DNA from: Ignavibacteria bacterium | GTDB taxonomy: Bacteria > Bacteroidota > Ignavibacteria > Tepidaquicellales > OLB5 | Assembly: GCA_019912545.1 (NCBI GenBank) | Contig: JAIOIK010000107.1 | Coordinates: forward strand, 1 to 33,689 | DNA length: 33,689 nt | Direction of reading: 5' to 3' | In this document: in pieces, positions 22,555 to 30,852 of the stretch | Position numbering within the stretch: position 1 is the first letter of the stretch | Layout of the letters: every line of letters starts with the position of its first letter | Position numbers and translations under genes: made by a program | The notes under the pieces: generated by a model | The model's input: the letters and a program-made list of their open reading frames with translations, nothing else | Databases searched by the model: none | Told to the model about the DNA's origin: nothing

Positions 22555-25506
22555 ATGCTCAAAGAAGAATTAAAGTCGATTTTCAAGATACACAAAAGCG
22601 ATAACGAGATCTACCATGACCTGGCTCAATACCACGTTAGAGAAATACTGCTGGTAACATCACTTTATGACGCATTTATTCTTGAAGAAGAAGAAAAGCT
22701 CAATGAAAAAATATTCGGTGAATATTATAACCTCGATCTATCAAACGTTCCCAGGATCACAAATGCATCTGATGAAAATGAGGTTGAAACTTTTTTAAAG
22801 CAGAAGTATTTCGATTTTGTTATCATTACCATGAGAACGCAGAATATGACACCGCTTGAGCTTGCAGAAATGGTAAAAAACATAAAACCAAACCTGCCGG
22901 TTTTTTTGCTGCTATATGATAACAGCGATATTGCATTTGTAAATAAGATGCGTGATAAGATCGGAATTTTTGAAAGGGTTTTTGTGTGGAACCGTGATAC
23001 AAAGGTATTCCTTGCAATAGTCAAATATTTCGAGGATAAAAGGAATACTGAAAATGATACAAAGGTCGGGCTGGTTAGGGTTATTCTGCTTGTTGAAAAT
23101 TCCATCCGTTATTATTCCCGCTATTTGCCAATTCTTTACAACGAAATTATCAAACAAACTCAACGGCTTATCACAAGAGATAATCTTGACGGTATGAAGA
23201 AGATACTCAGAATGAGAGCAAGGCCTAAGGTACTTATGGCTTTCACTTACGAAGAGGCTATTGAGATATATGAAAAATATAAAGAAAACCTGCTTTGCGT
23301 GATTTCTGATGTAAGGTACCCGCATGGGGGTTCGCTTGATGAAGAAGCGGGGATCAAGCTTTTGAAGCAGATCAAAATGAAGGACCCTGATCTTCCGTTT
23401 TTGCTGCAGTCTTCGGAAAGCGGAATTGCCGAAATTGCTGCAGCAAACGAGGTGTCATTTATCAATAAGAACTCCGATACTCTATCAGAAGACCTGACAG
23501 ATTTTGTATTGAACAACCTGGGGTTCGGCGATTTTATTTTCAGGGATAGAGAGGGAATAGAGATCAGCCGTGCAAATTCACTCGAAGAGTTTAAAAGCCA
23601 GCTTAAGAATGTTCCGTCTCAATCAGTGCTTTACCACGGAACGCGCAATCATTTTTCTGCATGGCTTATGGCAAGAGGGGAGATACAAATTGCAGAAAAT
23701 CTTGAAAGGCTTAAAGTAACTGATTTCCCCGATGCCGATGCAATTCGTAACCATATTATCAAACTTACTAAAAATATCGAGACAACTGTATCCCGTGGCG
23801 GAGTTGTTGAATATAATAAAAAATTCATCGATGAAGATAATATGATCTTGAGGCTTGGCAATGGTTCTTTTGGCGGGAAAGGCAGGGGAATAGCTTTCAT
23901 CAATACACTACTGCAGTCAAAAGAGCTTTTCAGAGGGATCGGGGATGTTTCGGTCAACATACCAAGAACATCAATTATCGGAATTGATGAGTTTGATAAG
24001 TTTATTTCGGGTAATTCTCTCAGTAATATCTACCGAAAGTACAGTTATGAAGAAGTAAAAAAGATCTTCCTGAAAAAAGACCTATCCGATGAACTTATGT
24101 TCAAGCTGAGAAGCTACGTTGATAAAGTTAAAGCGCCCCTTGCTGTGAGGTCTTCGGGAATGTTTGAGGATTCGATATCTGAATCGTTTTCAGGGATATT
24201 CCAGACTTTCCTTATACCCAATAATCATCCCTCACCTATTGAAAGGCTGAAAAATCTTACAGATGCAATTAAGCTTGTATATGCTTCGGTGTATTCATCA
24301 CACTCGAGAAGTTATTTTGAAGCAATAAATTACAGGATAGATGATGAAAAAATGGCTGTTGTGATCCAGGAAATTGCAGGCAATAATTTTGGTGATGTAT
24401 TTTTTCCCCATATTTCGGGTGTTGCGCAGTCATATAACTTTTACCCTATCTCACGGTTCAAACCGGAAGAGGGCATTTGTATTGCCGCTGTTGGACTTGG
24501 AAAGTATGTTATTGATGCAGAAAAAGCTTACAGGTTCTGCCCGAAATTCCCGAAGGTTGATATTTCTGATCCTGAAACCGCGCTTAGAGAGTCGCAATCT
24601 TTTTTATATGCAATTGATATGAGTAAGCAGCTCTCTAACCTTGCAGAAAGTGAAGATATTACTTTAAAAAGAATTGATATTGCAGAGGCAGAAAAGCTTG
24701 GTGTGCTGGACGATGTTGTTTCTGTGTTCGATCCGCAGGATAACAAACTTAAAGTAGGGCTGAATTTTAACGGGCCGAGGATAATTAACTTCGCGGGAGT
24801 TTTAAAATATGATTCATTCCCGCTTGCGAAAGTCCTCTCTCGTTTACTTGAAATTATTGAAAGCTCAATGGGTTTGCCGGTAGAAATTGAATTTGCCGTC
24901 AGCCTTGATGAAGATAAACCGTGCTTCTATATACTTCAGCTTAAGCCGCTTATAAGGAGCAGTGAATATTATTCTGTTGATGCCGATGAGCTTAATAAAG
25001 AAAACCTTATCTTATATACTGAAAGAGGAATGGGTAACGGAAAAATAGATAATCTTTCGGATATTATTTATGCAGATCAGGACTTGTTCAATAAAGCCGA
25101 GACTCAGCAAATGGCAATTGAACTTGAAAAATTGAATGAAAAAATGCGTAAAGAAGGAAGAAATTATGTCCTTATTGGCCCCGGGAGATGGGGAACCCGC
25201 GACAGATGGCTTGGCATTCCGGTGAACTGGACACAAATTTCAAACGCAAAAATAATCGTTGAAACTGATCTTGAAGATTTCCGTGTTGATGCTTCTCTTG
25301 GCTCGCACTTTTTCCACAATATTACCTCCATGAATATCGGTTACCTTACTGTGCATCAGACCAATGGAAGGGATTTTATTGATTGGGATTACCTGAAGTC
25401 AATTAAACCCGAAAACACCACAGATCATTTTGTACATCTTCATTTTGAAAAACCTTTCACAATACTAATGGATGGCAAAAAAAGCCTGAGCGTGATATTA
25501 AAGTAA
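22555..25506 (+). CDS. Receiver-domain / PEP-synthase-type ATP-grasp protein
   Basis: 983-residue cytoplasmic protein, paralogue of the 1062-residue fusion at 4934-8122. Residues 28-160 look like a degenerate receiver (the phosphoacceptor position in FDFVIITM is not Asp). Residues 172-320 are a second receiver with E181, likely phosphoacceptor D252 (CVISDVRYP) and K305. Residues about 430-800 are the PPDK N-terminal ATP-binding domain (FGGKGRG 439-445, LAVRSSGMFED 529-539, FSGIF). The C-terminus has the shared module with GPGRWG 875-880 and GSHFFHN about 35 residues on. There is no phosphohistidine domain, no PEP barrel and no nucleotidyltransferase. It is probably activated by phosphorylation of D252; the reaction is unknown. 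The ATG has no strong Shine-Dalgarno. Confidence 0.87.
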   Translation: MLKEELKSIFKIHKSDNEIYHDLAQYHVREILLVTSLYDAFILEEEEKLNEKIFGEYYNLDLSNVPRITNASDENEVETFLKQKYFDFVIITMRTQNMTPLELAEMVKNIKPNLPVFLLLYDNSDIAFVNKMRDKIGIFERVFVWNRDTKVFLAIVKYFEDKRNTENDTKVGLVRVILLVENSIRYYSRYLPILYNEIIKQTQRLITRDNLDGMKKILRMRARPKVLMAFTYEEAIEIYEKYKENLLCVISDVRYPHGGSLDEEAGIKLLKQIKMKDPDLPFLLQSSESGIAEIAAANEVSFINKNSDTLSEDLTDFVLNNLGFGDFIFRDREGIEISRANSLEEFKSQLKNVPSQSVLYHGTRNHFSAWLMARGEIQIAENLERLKVTDFPDADAIRNHIIKLTKNIETTVSRGGVVEYNKKFIDEDNMILRLGNGSFGGKGRGIAFINTLLQSKELFRGIGDVSVNIPRTSIIGIDEFDKFISGNSLSNIYRKYSYEEVKKIFLKKDLSDELMFKLRSYVDKVKAPLAVRSSGMFEDSISESFSGIFQTFLIPNNHPSPIERLKNLTDAIKLVYASVYSSHSRSYFEAINYRIDDEKMAVVIQEIAGNNFGDVFFPHISGVAQSYNFYPISRFKPEEGICIAAVGLGKYVIDAEKAYRFCPKFPKVDISDPETALRESQSFLYAIDMSKQLSNLAESEDITLKRIDIAEAEKLGVLDDVVSVFDPQDNKLKVGLNFNGPRIINFAGVLKYDSFPLAKVLSRLLEIIESSMGLPVEIEFAVSLDEDKPCFYILQLKPLIRSSEYYSVDADELNKENLILYTERGMGNGKIDNLSDIIYADQDLFNKAETQQMAIELEKLNEKMRKEGRNYVLIGPGRWGTRDRWLGIPVNWTQISNAKIIVETDLEDFRVDASLGSHFFHNITSMNIGYLTVHQTNGRDFIDWDYLKSIKPENTTDHFVHLHFEKPFTILMDGKKSLSVILK

Positions 25507-25554
25507 CAGATTGTTTCTTGTAAATTTCGTTTCCAGAAAGAATGCAGTTTTTCT

Positions 25555-25582
25555 TTGCTTTATTTTTTGATGAATATATTTG
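25555..25582 (+). promoter_or_regulatory. Promoter of the VWA lipoprotein gene (Bacteroidetes type)
   Basis: TTG (25555-25557), 17-bp spacer, then TATATTTG (25575-25582), matching TTG-N17-23-TAnnTTTG. This would give a 5' untranslated leader of about 120 nt before ATG 25711. Confidence 0.5.
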
Positions 25583-25660
25583 TCATTAAAATTCCTGACT
25601 TTTATCTACAATATTTACAATTAATTGGATTTTAATCTGAGATTATATGTGTTAATTTTA

Positions 25661-25703
25661 CTTTCGTAGTACTCTATTTCATTTTTTTTAAATTACGAAA
25701 GGG
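25661..25703 (+). promoter_or_regulatory. Inverted repeat overlapping the ribosome binding site of the VWA gene
   Basis: CTTTCGTA (25661-25668) pairs perfectly with TACGAAAG (25694-25701). The second arm runs into the Shine-Dalgarno AAAGGG (25698-25703), 7 nt before the ATG. Folding of the leader could hide part of the ribosome binding site. The loop is 25 nt, so stability is modest. Confidence 0.35.
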
Positions 25704-25710
25704 TTAGTAT

Positions 25711-26676
25711 ATGAGACTTTTAATATTCTGCTTAACTCTCTTCACCTTCATCCTGTTTTTCCCCGGCTGTTCAGATGACAACCCAGTTACTCCATCAGTT
25801 ACAGCCATAAATGCTAACGGATCACTTACACAGATCGATAGAACCCACATGCAGGGCACAATGTTTGTTACCGATCAGAACAATGCTCCAATTACTGGAA
25901 TTACAAATTCCAATGTTTCAGTAGTACTAAACTGGGTAACTGATGGCAGTGTGAACGGAACTGTTAGTGTTACCAGCGGCTCTACCAGCGGAAAAAAAAT
26001 CGCTGCTGCCATAACCATGGATTACAGCGGCAGTATGGGACCGGACCAGATTGTATGCATGGAAAACGGAGTGAAAACATACATCAATGCTATGCAATCG
26101 GCGGATATTTCTGAGATCATTAAATTTGATAATGCAGTAATAATTGCCCAGCCTTTCACCAGCGATAAATCCTTGCTTATCCGCGCAGTAGATAGTGTGT
26201 TTAATCTTGGCAACGGCACTGCCTTGTACCAGTCAATTTACCAGGCTACCAATGATGCTTCCGGGCAAAACAGCGCACAGTACATAAGGTGTGTTATTGC
26301 CTTTACAGATGGCGGTGAGAATGCATCGTCAATCAGCAGGAATGATATGATCACTAATGCGCTGACTCTTGGTATTCCTATCTATACTATCGGACTGCTT
26401 GATTTCTATAGCGGTACAACCGGAGACCCGGGAAAAGATATGAAGAATATCGCGGATACTACCGGTGGTTTCTATTTCAGGATTCCGCCTGATACATGCA
26501 GCGGGCTTTCGGACATTTACAACACTATCAATGGCCAGTTAAACGGCGCATACTCGCTTGCAGTAACATGGCCTTCTACCGGCTTGCCGCCAAGCGGTAC
26601 AACTGTTACAGCAATTGTAACTGTCAATTATGAAAGCTTATCAGCTTCATTCCAAAAGGTTTATGTGATCCAGTAA
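25711..26676 (+). CDS. VWA-domain lipoprotein
   Basis: 321 residues. The signal ends in lipobox FFPGC20, predicting lipid anchoring outside the cytoplasm. A short Ig-like beta region (about 30-95) precedes a von Willebrand factor A domain. That domain has a complete MIDAS start D104-Y-S106-G-S108, the internal Thr (NGTALY) and AFTDGGEN. It is likely a metal-dependent adhesion or protein-binding module at the cell surface. Ig-like insertions before VWA are common in FCB lipoproteins. AAAGGG precedes the ATG. The gene stands alone with its own promoter and terminator. Confidence 0.88.
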   Translation: MRLLIFCLTLFTFILFFPGCSDDNPVTPSVTAINANGSLTQIDRTHMQGTMFVTDQNNAPITGITNSNVSVVLNWVTDGSVNGTVSVTSGSTSGKKIAAAITMDYSGSMGPDQIVCMENGVKTYINAMQSADISEIIKFDNAVIIAQPFTSDKSLLIRAVDSVFNLGNGTALYQSIYQATNDASGQNSAQYIRCVIAFTDGGENASSISRNDMITNALTLGIPIYTIGLLDFYSGTTGDPGKDMKNIADTTGGFYFRIPPDTCSGLSDIYNTINGQLNGAYSLAVTWPSTGLPPSGTTVTAIVTVNYESLSASFQKVYVIQ

Positions 26677-26695
26677 GCAATTAATGTTTAAATGC

Positions 26696-26730
26696 AAAAG
26701 GGTATATAATTTATTATATACCCTTTTTTT
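26696..26730 (+). terminator. Strong intrinsic terminator of the VWA gene
   Basis: Arms AAAAGGGTATATAA and TTATATACCCTTTT enclose a 4-nt loop, with a run of seven T after the GC part of the stem. It starts about 20 bp after the stop codon. Confidence 0.9.
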
Positions 26731-26772
26731 GTATTCTTTTTTTGCGAGTGCAGCAAAGCAATCTTATCACTG

Positions 26773-26805
26773 AGACTACAAAAGTCTTTAAGACTTTAGT
26801 GGTCT
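26773..26805. repeat. REP palindrome 3 (diverged)
   Basis: Left arm AGACTACAAAAGTCTT, right arm AAGACTTTAGTGGTCT, with one mismatch and one G-T pair. Same family as the palindromes flanking the transposase. Confidence 0.75.
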
Positions 26806-26814
26806 GATAATGTG

Positions 26815-26911
26815 TTAATTCACCGGATTTGCTGCCCATACACCGGCTTCAGGGATAAATCCCTTATCATCCATCTCAAGCATAGCTTTTATCAGGTGAG
26901 CAATCTCTTTG
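26815..26911 (-). pseudogene. Duplicated 3' remnant of the short-chain dehydrogenase gene
   Basis: A 97-bp copy of the last 31 codons and stop of the neighbouring dehydrogenase gene, displaced by 212 bp. By eye it differs at about 8 positions. Read on the minus strand it encodes KEIAHLIKAMLEMDDKGF and then PEAGVWAANPVN, differing from the intact gene only by L to M and T to A, with TAA instead of TAG. Upstream of the Lys codon similarity ends abruptly. This looks like the stump of a deleted paralogue or of a partial tandem duplication. Confidence 0.85.
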
Positions 26912-26938
26912 AAGTTTTTTTTCGTTTCCCTTAAAGAA

Positions 26939-26958
26939 GTCAAACGCATGCGTTTGAC
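26939..26958. repeat. Perfect 20-bp palindrome between the duplicated segments
   Basis: GTCAAACGCATGCGTTTGAC is fully self-complementary with no loop. It lies in the 115 bp that separate the dehydrogenase remnant from the intact gene, near the breakpoint of the duplication. Confidence 0.7.
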
Positions 26959-27026
26959 CTACAATGATATTAGCTTACTGCTGGTCTATGATTCCTTGAG
27001 CGTTCTAAGCAACAACTAAGTTACAA

Positions 27027-27734
27027 CTAATTCACCGGATTCGTTGCCCACACACCGGCTTCAGGGATAAATCCCTTATCATCCATTTCAAGCAAGGCTT
27101 TTATCAGGTGAGCTATCTCTTTGCCTTCGAGCTTGGTTGGATTGTGATCCCGGCCCTTGCCTCCTGCATTTATGCCGAAGTTTGTCTGCACTTCGCTTGG
27201 ATTGACAAGCATGACTCGGATGTTATGCTTGCGCAGTTCTGCGCGCCAGCATTCTGTCATTCCCCTTAGAGCGAATTTGGTAGCGCAATATGGCGAGCCA
27301 TTAGCAAATCCATTCTTTCCCGCGCTGGATGCAATGTTAATAATGCTGCCGTAACTTTTTTCCACGAAGTGTTTTGCAGTCTCACGCCCGCATATCATCG
27401 CTCCGGTAATGTTTACAGTAAGCTGCTCGGCAAATTTTCCGGTATCAATTGCAGTTAACGGACTGAAATATCCATACGCAGCATTGTTAATGAGTACATT
27501 ATATCCCCCAAGTTTTTCTATTGATGCTTTTACGAGTTCAACTATATCACTTTCGCTGCTTACATCTGCAACTATTGGGATTGCACCAATCTCCTTTGCG
27601 GCTTTTTCAAGCCTCCCCTTATCGCGGCCGCAAATTACAACTTTTGCGCCATGTTCTATCAGCATTTTTGCGGTTTCATAGCCAATTCCCATGCTTCCGC
27701 CTGTAACGAGTACTTTTGCGTCTTTGAGGTTCAT
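27027..27734 (-). CDS. Short-chain dehydrogenase/reductase (SDR)
   Basis: 235 residues, classical SDR. The cofactor motif is TGGSMGIG (11-18), followed by NNAAYG (83-88). The catalytic residues are Ser (IASSAG, about 136-137), Y149 and K153 (YCATK). CGRDKGR after the second strand suggests NADP preference, which is inference. It resembles 3-oxoacyl-ACP-reductase-like SDRs of unknown substrate. No Shine-Dalgarno precedes the ATG. A second 3' end of the gene survives just downstream (26815-26911). Confidence 0.9.
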   Translation of the reverse strand: MNLKDAKVLVTGGSMGIGYETAKMLIEHGAKVVICGRDKGRLEKAAKEIGAIPIVADVSSESDIVELVKASIEKLGGYNVLINNAAYGYFSPLTAIDTGKFAEQLTVNITGAMICGRETAKHFVEKSYGSIINIASSAGKNGFANGSPYCATKFALRGMTECWRAELRKHNIRVMLVNPSEVQTNFGINAGGKGRDHNPTKLEGKEIAHLIKALLEMDDKGFIPEAGVWATNPVN

Positions 27735-27755
27735 AATATTTTGGTTTCTGATATA

Positions 27756-27788
27756 AAATTACAAAAGTCTCTAAGACTTTTGTAATTT
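27756..27788. repeat. REP palindrome 4 with compensatory change
   Basis: Perfect 15-bp arms AAATTACAAAAGTCT and AGACTTTTGTAATTT with a CTA loop. Compared with copies 1 and 2, the C-G pair in ACTAC/GTAGT is now T-A (ATTAC/GTAAT), so both arms changed together. It lies in the leader of the dehydrogenase gene. Confidence 0.85.
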
Positions 27789-27966
27789 AGGTTGTGGATT
27801 ATTGAATGACTGTAATAATACCGCATTATTTTTCTTTGTTAAAGGCAATTGTCTACTCATCCGATTTCCTTGAGCCACGGAAGAGTGAGGAATTCATGGA
27901 AACAGAATATAATTATATGTAAATTTGGAAACTGACTTCATTATTGATAAAACTGAACAAATCAAT

Positions 27967-28548
27967 ATGGAAAATCAAAACGTAAACCAAATTCAGAGGA
28001 GAGTTTGGGCGGTATCTTTAATCGTGGCGCCATTACTGCTGACCATTGACCAGTTTTTCTGGAAGAACGGGATACTAACGATCACTTCAGGATGGATTCA
28101 GGTGTTATCATTCGTTGCATGGATTCCTGCATTCCAGGGATTGTTTGATCAGTTGAAGGATAAATTTCCCAGGTATGCTGTTTACGGATTTCTGATAGCT
28201 ATTTATTCATGCATTGGAGGGAATAATTTCGGTGTAGAAGGCATTTACAATGAAGTTTTAGGATTGCATGATGTAACAGCTGCCAATGAGATTCGCGCAA
28301 AATTCGGAGTTGGAGGGGTCTTTGCATTTTATCTTCCCGGACTATTGTTTCCATTAAGTCTTGCAGTTATTAGTATTCAGCTAATGAGGGCAAAAAAAAT
28401 AGAAAGCTGGCTCGGGATAATGATAGTGATAGCAGCCTTCGGATTCCCGGCAAGCAGAATGCCGAGGATTGAGTTAATTGCGCATATAGATAATTTTCTT
28501 ATTCTTATTACTCTGACACTTGTATCAGTTAAGTTATACAAGGCTTAA
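27967..28548 (+). CDS. Membrane protein of unknown function
   Basis: 193 residues from ATG 27967; an in-frame TTG at 27925 would add 14 hydrophilic residues and is less likely. Five or six hydrophobic segments are visible (RRVWAVSLIVAPLLLTI, WIQVLSFVAWIPAF, YAVYGFLIAIYSCIGG, GVFAFYLPGLLFPLSLAVI, SWLGIMIVIAAFGFPAS, FLILITLTLVSVKLY). There are no recognisable catalytic motifs. It lies 45 bp before the DUF2200 gene on the same strand. Confidence 0.65.
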   Translation: MENQNVNQIQRRVWAVSLIVAPLLLTIDQFFWKNGILTITSGWIQVLSFVAWIPAFQGLFDQLKDKFPRYAVYGFLIAIYSCIGGNNFGVEGIYNEVLGLHDVTAANEIRAKFGVGGVFAFYLPGLLFPLSLAVISIQLMRAKKIESWLGIMIVIAAFGFPASRMPRIELIAHIDNFLILITLTLVSVKLYKA

Positions 28549-28593
28549 CTTATGAATTTAAATAACACGAAATTTTAATTCCGGCAAATAAAC

Positions 28594-28962
28594 ATGGACA
28601 ACAACGATAAACAAGCCGGGCGTATCGCGAAAATGATCTTCGCCTCTGTCTATCCTAGGTACATTGCAAAAGTGGAGAGTAAAGGCAGAACGAAGAAAGA
28701 ACTGAATCAGGTCATAGAGTGGTTAACAGGTTTTGATAACAAAAAGTTGAATGAACTTATAAAGAAAAAAGTTACTTTTGAAGAATTCTTCAAGCGTGCC
28801 AAGCTGAATCCAAATGCGCACCTCATTACCGGAGTGATCTGCGGCTATCGCGTGGAGGAGATCAAAAATCCATTAACGCAAAAGGTAAGGTATCTTGATA
28901 AGTTGGTGGATGAGCTGGCTAAAGGCAGAAAAATGGAGAAGATCTTGCGCGGTTCAGAATAG
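28594..28962 (+). CDS. DUF2200 family protein
   Basis: 122-residue basic soluble protein. It matches the DUF2200 pattern nearly end to end: RIAKMIFASVYPRYIAKVESKGRTK, VIEWLTGFD, EEFFKRAKLNPN, LITGVICGYRVEEI and RYLDKLVDELAKGRKMEKIL. The family is widespread in bacteria and its function is unknown. It is followed 45 bp later by a KOW-motif gene. Confidence 0.9.
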   Translation: MDNNDKQAGRIAKMIFASVYPRYIAKVESKGRTKKELNQVIEWLTGFDNKKLNELIKKKVTFEEFFKRAKLNPNAHLITGVICGYRVEEIKNPLTQKVRYLDKLVDELAKGRKMEKILRGSE

Positions 28963-29007
28963 TAATTTAGTTTGATAAATATAAATCTTAAAAATAAAGA
29001 ACAATTT

Positions 29008-29202
29008 ATGGCGACAAGTAAATCAAAAAAATTAAAAGACGGCGACTTCTGTAAGGTTGTTGGCGGTACACGTGCAGGGAAATCCGGTACGGTCAGAGAC
29101 ATAAACACCAGCAAAACCGGCCACATCACAATTACCGTTGTGCAAAAAAGCGGAGTGCGGTTCAAGACGCTTGGAAAGAATGTAGTAGTAGAAAACAAAT
29201 AA
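29008..29202 (+). CDS. KOW-motif small RNA-binding-type protein
   Basis: 64 residues from ATG 29008; an upstream in-frame ATT or ATA would add only non-conserved residues. The KOW motif is clear (DGDFCKVVGGTRAGKSGTVRDI), as in ribosomal protein L24 and NusG. The rest is one short beta segment with a basic tail, so the whole protein is a single SH3-like barrel. It could bind rRNA or transcription complexes; the exact role is unknown. Confidence 0.75.
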   Translation: MATSKSKKLKDGDFCKVVGGTRAGKSGTVRDINTSKTGHITITVVQKSGVRFKTLGKNVVVENK

Positions 29203-29212
29203 TTAAAATTGG

Positions 29213-29235
29213 TCCGATGACTTGAAGTCATCGGA
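29213..29235. repeat. Hairpin after the KOW gene
   Basis: Perfect 11-bp arms TCCGATGACTT and AAGTCATCGGA around one base, 11 bp after the KOW-gene stop. There is no T-tract. It is shaped like the other intergenic palindromes here. Confidence 0.6.
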
Positions 29236-29260
29236 ACAGTTAAAGTGCTGTATCATAACA

Positions 29261-29285
29261 AAAGGACGCCCGATGAGCGTCCTTT
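29261..29285. terminator. Bidirectional terminator between KOW gene and NADP-type gdhA
   Basis: Arms AAAGGACGC and GCGTCCTTT with a 7-nt loop. On the minus strand the stem runs into TTTTGTTATG, 34 bp after the gdhA stop. On the plus strand it can end the KOW transcript. Confidence 0.75.
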
Positions 29286-29319
29286 ATTGTACATTGTTAA
29301 TTGTTAATTGTCTATTGAA

Positions 29320-30687
29320 CTACACTATACCATAAGCAAGCATTGCATTGGCTACTTTAATGAATCCGCCAATGTTTGCGCCTGTGAGGTAATCGCCTTT
29401 TCTGCCGTAAGCTTCTGCAGTATCAAGACATGTTTTGTGAATGCTCTTCATAATACCAAGAAGCTTAGCATCAACTTCTTCGCGGCTCCAGAGTAAGCGC
29501 ATGCTGTTCTGGCTCATTTCAAGTCCTGATACAGCTACACCGCCTGCATTAGCAGCTTTTGCCGGTCCATACAGGAAGTTATTTTCCTGGTAAACCTTAA
29601 TTGCATTTAAGTCGCTTGGCATATTAGCGCCTTCTGATACACAGTAGCATCCGGCTTCAGCAAGACCTTTTGCGAGAGTCTCATCAAGCTCGTTCTGTGT
29701 TGCGCAGGGTAATGCGATATCAACTTTCAGGCCGTGTTCTTTTATAACTTCCCAAACGCCTTTGCCTTCATAATATTTCACATTATGTTTATCAGCGTAT
29801 TCTTTAATTCTTCCGCGGCGGTTGTTCTTAAGATCAAGCAGGAATGCAAGCTTGCCTGCATCAATACCTGATTCATCAACTATCGTGCCGTTTGAGTCTG
29901 ATGCCGTTATAGGGATACCGCCAAGATGGTTGACCTTTTCAATTGCATACTGCGATACGTTTCCTGAGCCGCTAACTGCAACGCGTTTGCTCTTAAATTC
30001 CTCGCCGCGTGTTGCAAGCATTTCTGCAGCAAAGTAAACTGTACCATAGCCTGTTGCTTCGGGTCTTATTAAGCTTCCGCCGTACTCAAGGCCTTTGCCT
30101 GTTAATACGCCGGTATGTTCATTAACTATCTTTTTGTAGTAGCCGTACATGTAGCCGATCTCTCTTCCGCCTACACCGATATCGCCTGCGGGAACGTCTC
30201 TATCGGGACCGATATGACGGAAAAGCTCTCTCATAAATGCCTGGCAGAAACGCATAACTTCGTCATCTGATTTTCCTTTAGGCTCGAAATCACTTCCGCC
30301 TTTTCCGCCGCCCATAGGGAGTGTGGTCAAAGCATTCTTGAAGATCTGTTCGAATCCGAGGAACTTTAATATTCCCAGATTTACTGAAGGATGGAATCTC
30401 AAGCCGCCTTTATACGGGCCGATAGCATTGTTGAACTCTATCCTGAATCCGCGGTTCACCTGAACTTCGCCTGCATCATCAACCCATGGTACACGGAATA
30501 AAATAGCCCTATCAGGAACAACTATTCTTTCATATATTTTTGCTTTTACAAATTCAGGGTGTTTTGCTACTGTTGGTTCTAATGTTGTAAGGACTTCCTC
30601 TACGGCCTGGAAAAATTCAGGCTGAGCTGTATCTTTGATTTTAACTTTTTCAATTACTTCTTTAATAACTGAAGACGATTTTGCCAT
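29320..30687 (-). CDS. gdhA: NADP-type glutamate dehydrogenase
   Basis: 455 residues, the biosynthetic hexameric class, assimilating ammonia onto 2-oxoglutarate. The residue set K93, K117, K129 and D169 again shows the 24-12-40 spacing. It sits in the class-specific blocks NNAIGPYKGGLRFHP, LGFEQIFKNAL, PMGGGKGGSDFEPKGKSD and DVPAGDIGVGGREIGYMYGYYK. SGSGNVSQYA marks the cofactor fold. The start is well supported by AAGGAG 9 nt before the ATG. A Bacteroidetes-type promoter lies at 30764-30795. The other GDH in this window (8260-9546) belongs to a different subgroup, so the cell probably separates assimilation from catabolism. Confidence 0.95.
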   Translation of the reverse strand: MAKSSSVIKEVIEKVKIKDTAQPEFFQAVEEVLTTLEPTVAKHPEFVKAKIYERIVVPDRAILFRVPWVDDAGEVQVNRGFRIEFNNAIGPYKGGLRFHPSVNLGILKFLGFEQIFKNALTTLPMGGGKGGSDFEPKGKSDDEVMRFCQAFMRELFRHIGPDRDVPAGDIGVGGREIGYMYGYYKKIVNEHTGVLTGKGLEYGGSLIRPEATGYGTVYFAAEMLATRGEEFKSKRVAVSGSGNVSQYAIEKVNHLGGIPITASDSNGTIVDESGIDAGKLAFLLDLKNNRRGRIKEYADKHNVKYYEGKGVWEVIKEHGLKVDIALPCATQNELDETLAKGLAEAGCYCVSEGANMPSDLNAIKVYQENNFLYGPAKAANAGGVAVSGLEMSQNSMRLLWSREEVDAKLLGIMKSIHKTCLDTAEAYGRKGDYLTGANIGGFIKVANAMLAYGIV

Positions 30688-30763
30688 TAGTGTGCTCCTT
30701 TTAGCGTGGTTTATTTGATTGGTTCAGGGACATGATTTTGAATAAAAACCCTGTTTTCATATA

Positions 30764-30795
30764 CAAAATTACTATTTTTTTAGTGTTTTAAACAA
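30764..30795 (-). promoter_or_regulatory. Promoter of gdhA (Bacteroidetes type)
   Basis: On the minus strand, TTG (30795-30793), a 21-nt spacer and TAATTTTG (30771-30764), fitting TTG-N17-23-TAnnTTTG. The leader would be about 70 nt. A GTTTAAAAC palindrome lies just inside the spacer. Confidence 0.5.
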
Positions 30796-30852
30796 TGACA
30801 TTAGTCATAAATAAGCAAAATCTCGTGTGGTATTCCCACAAATTTCAGAAAA

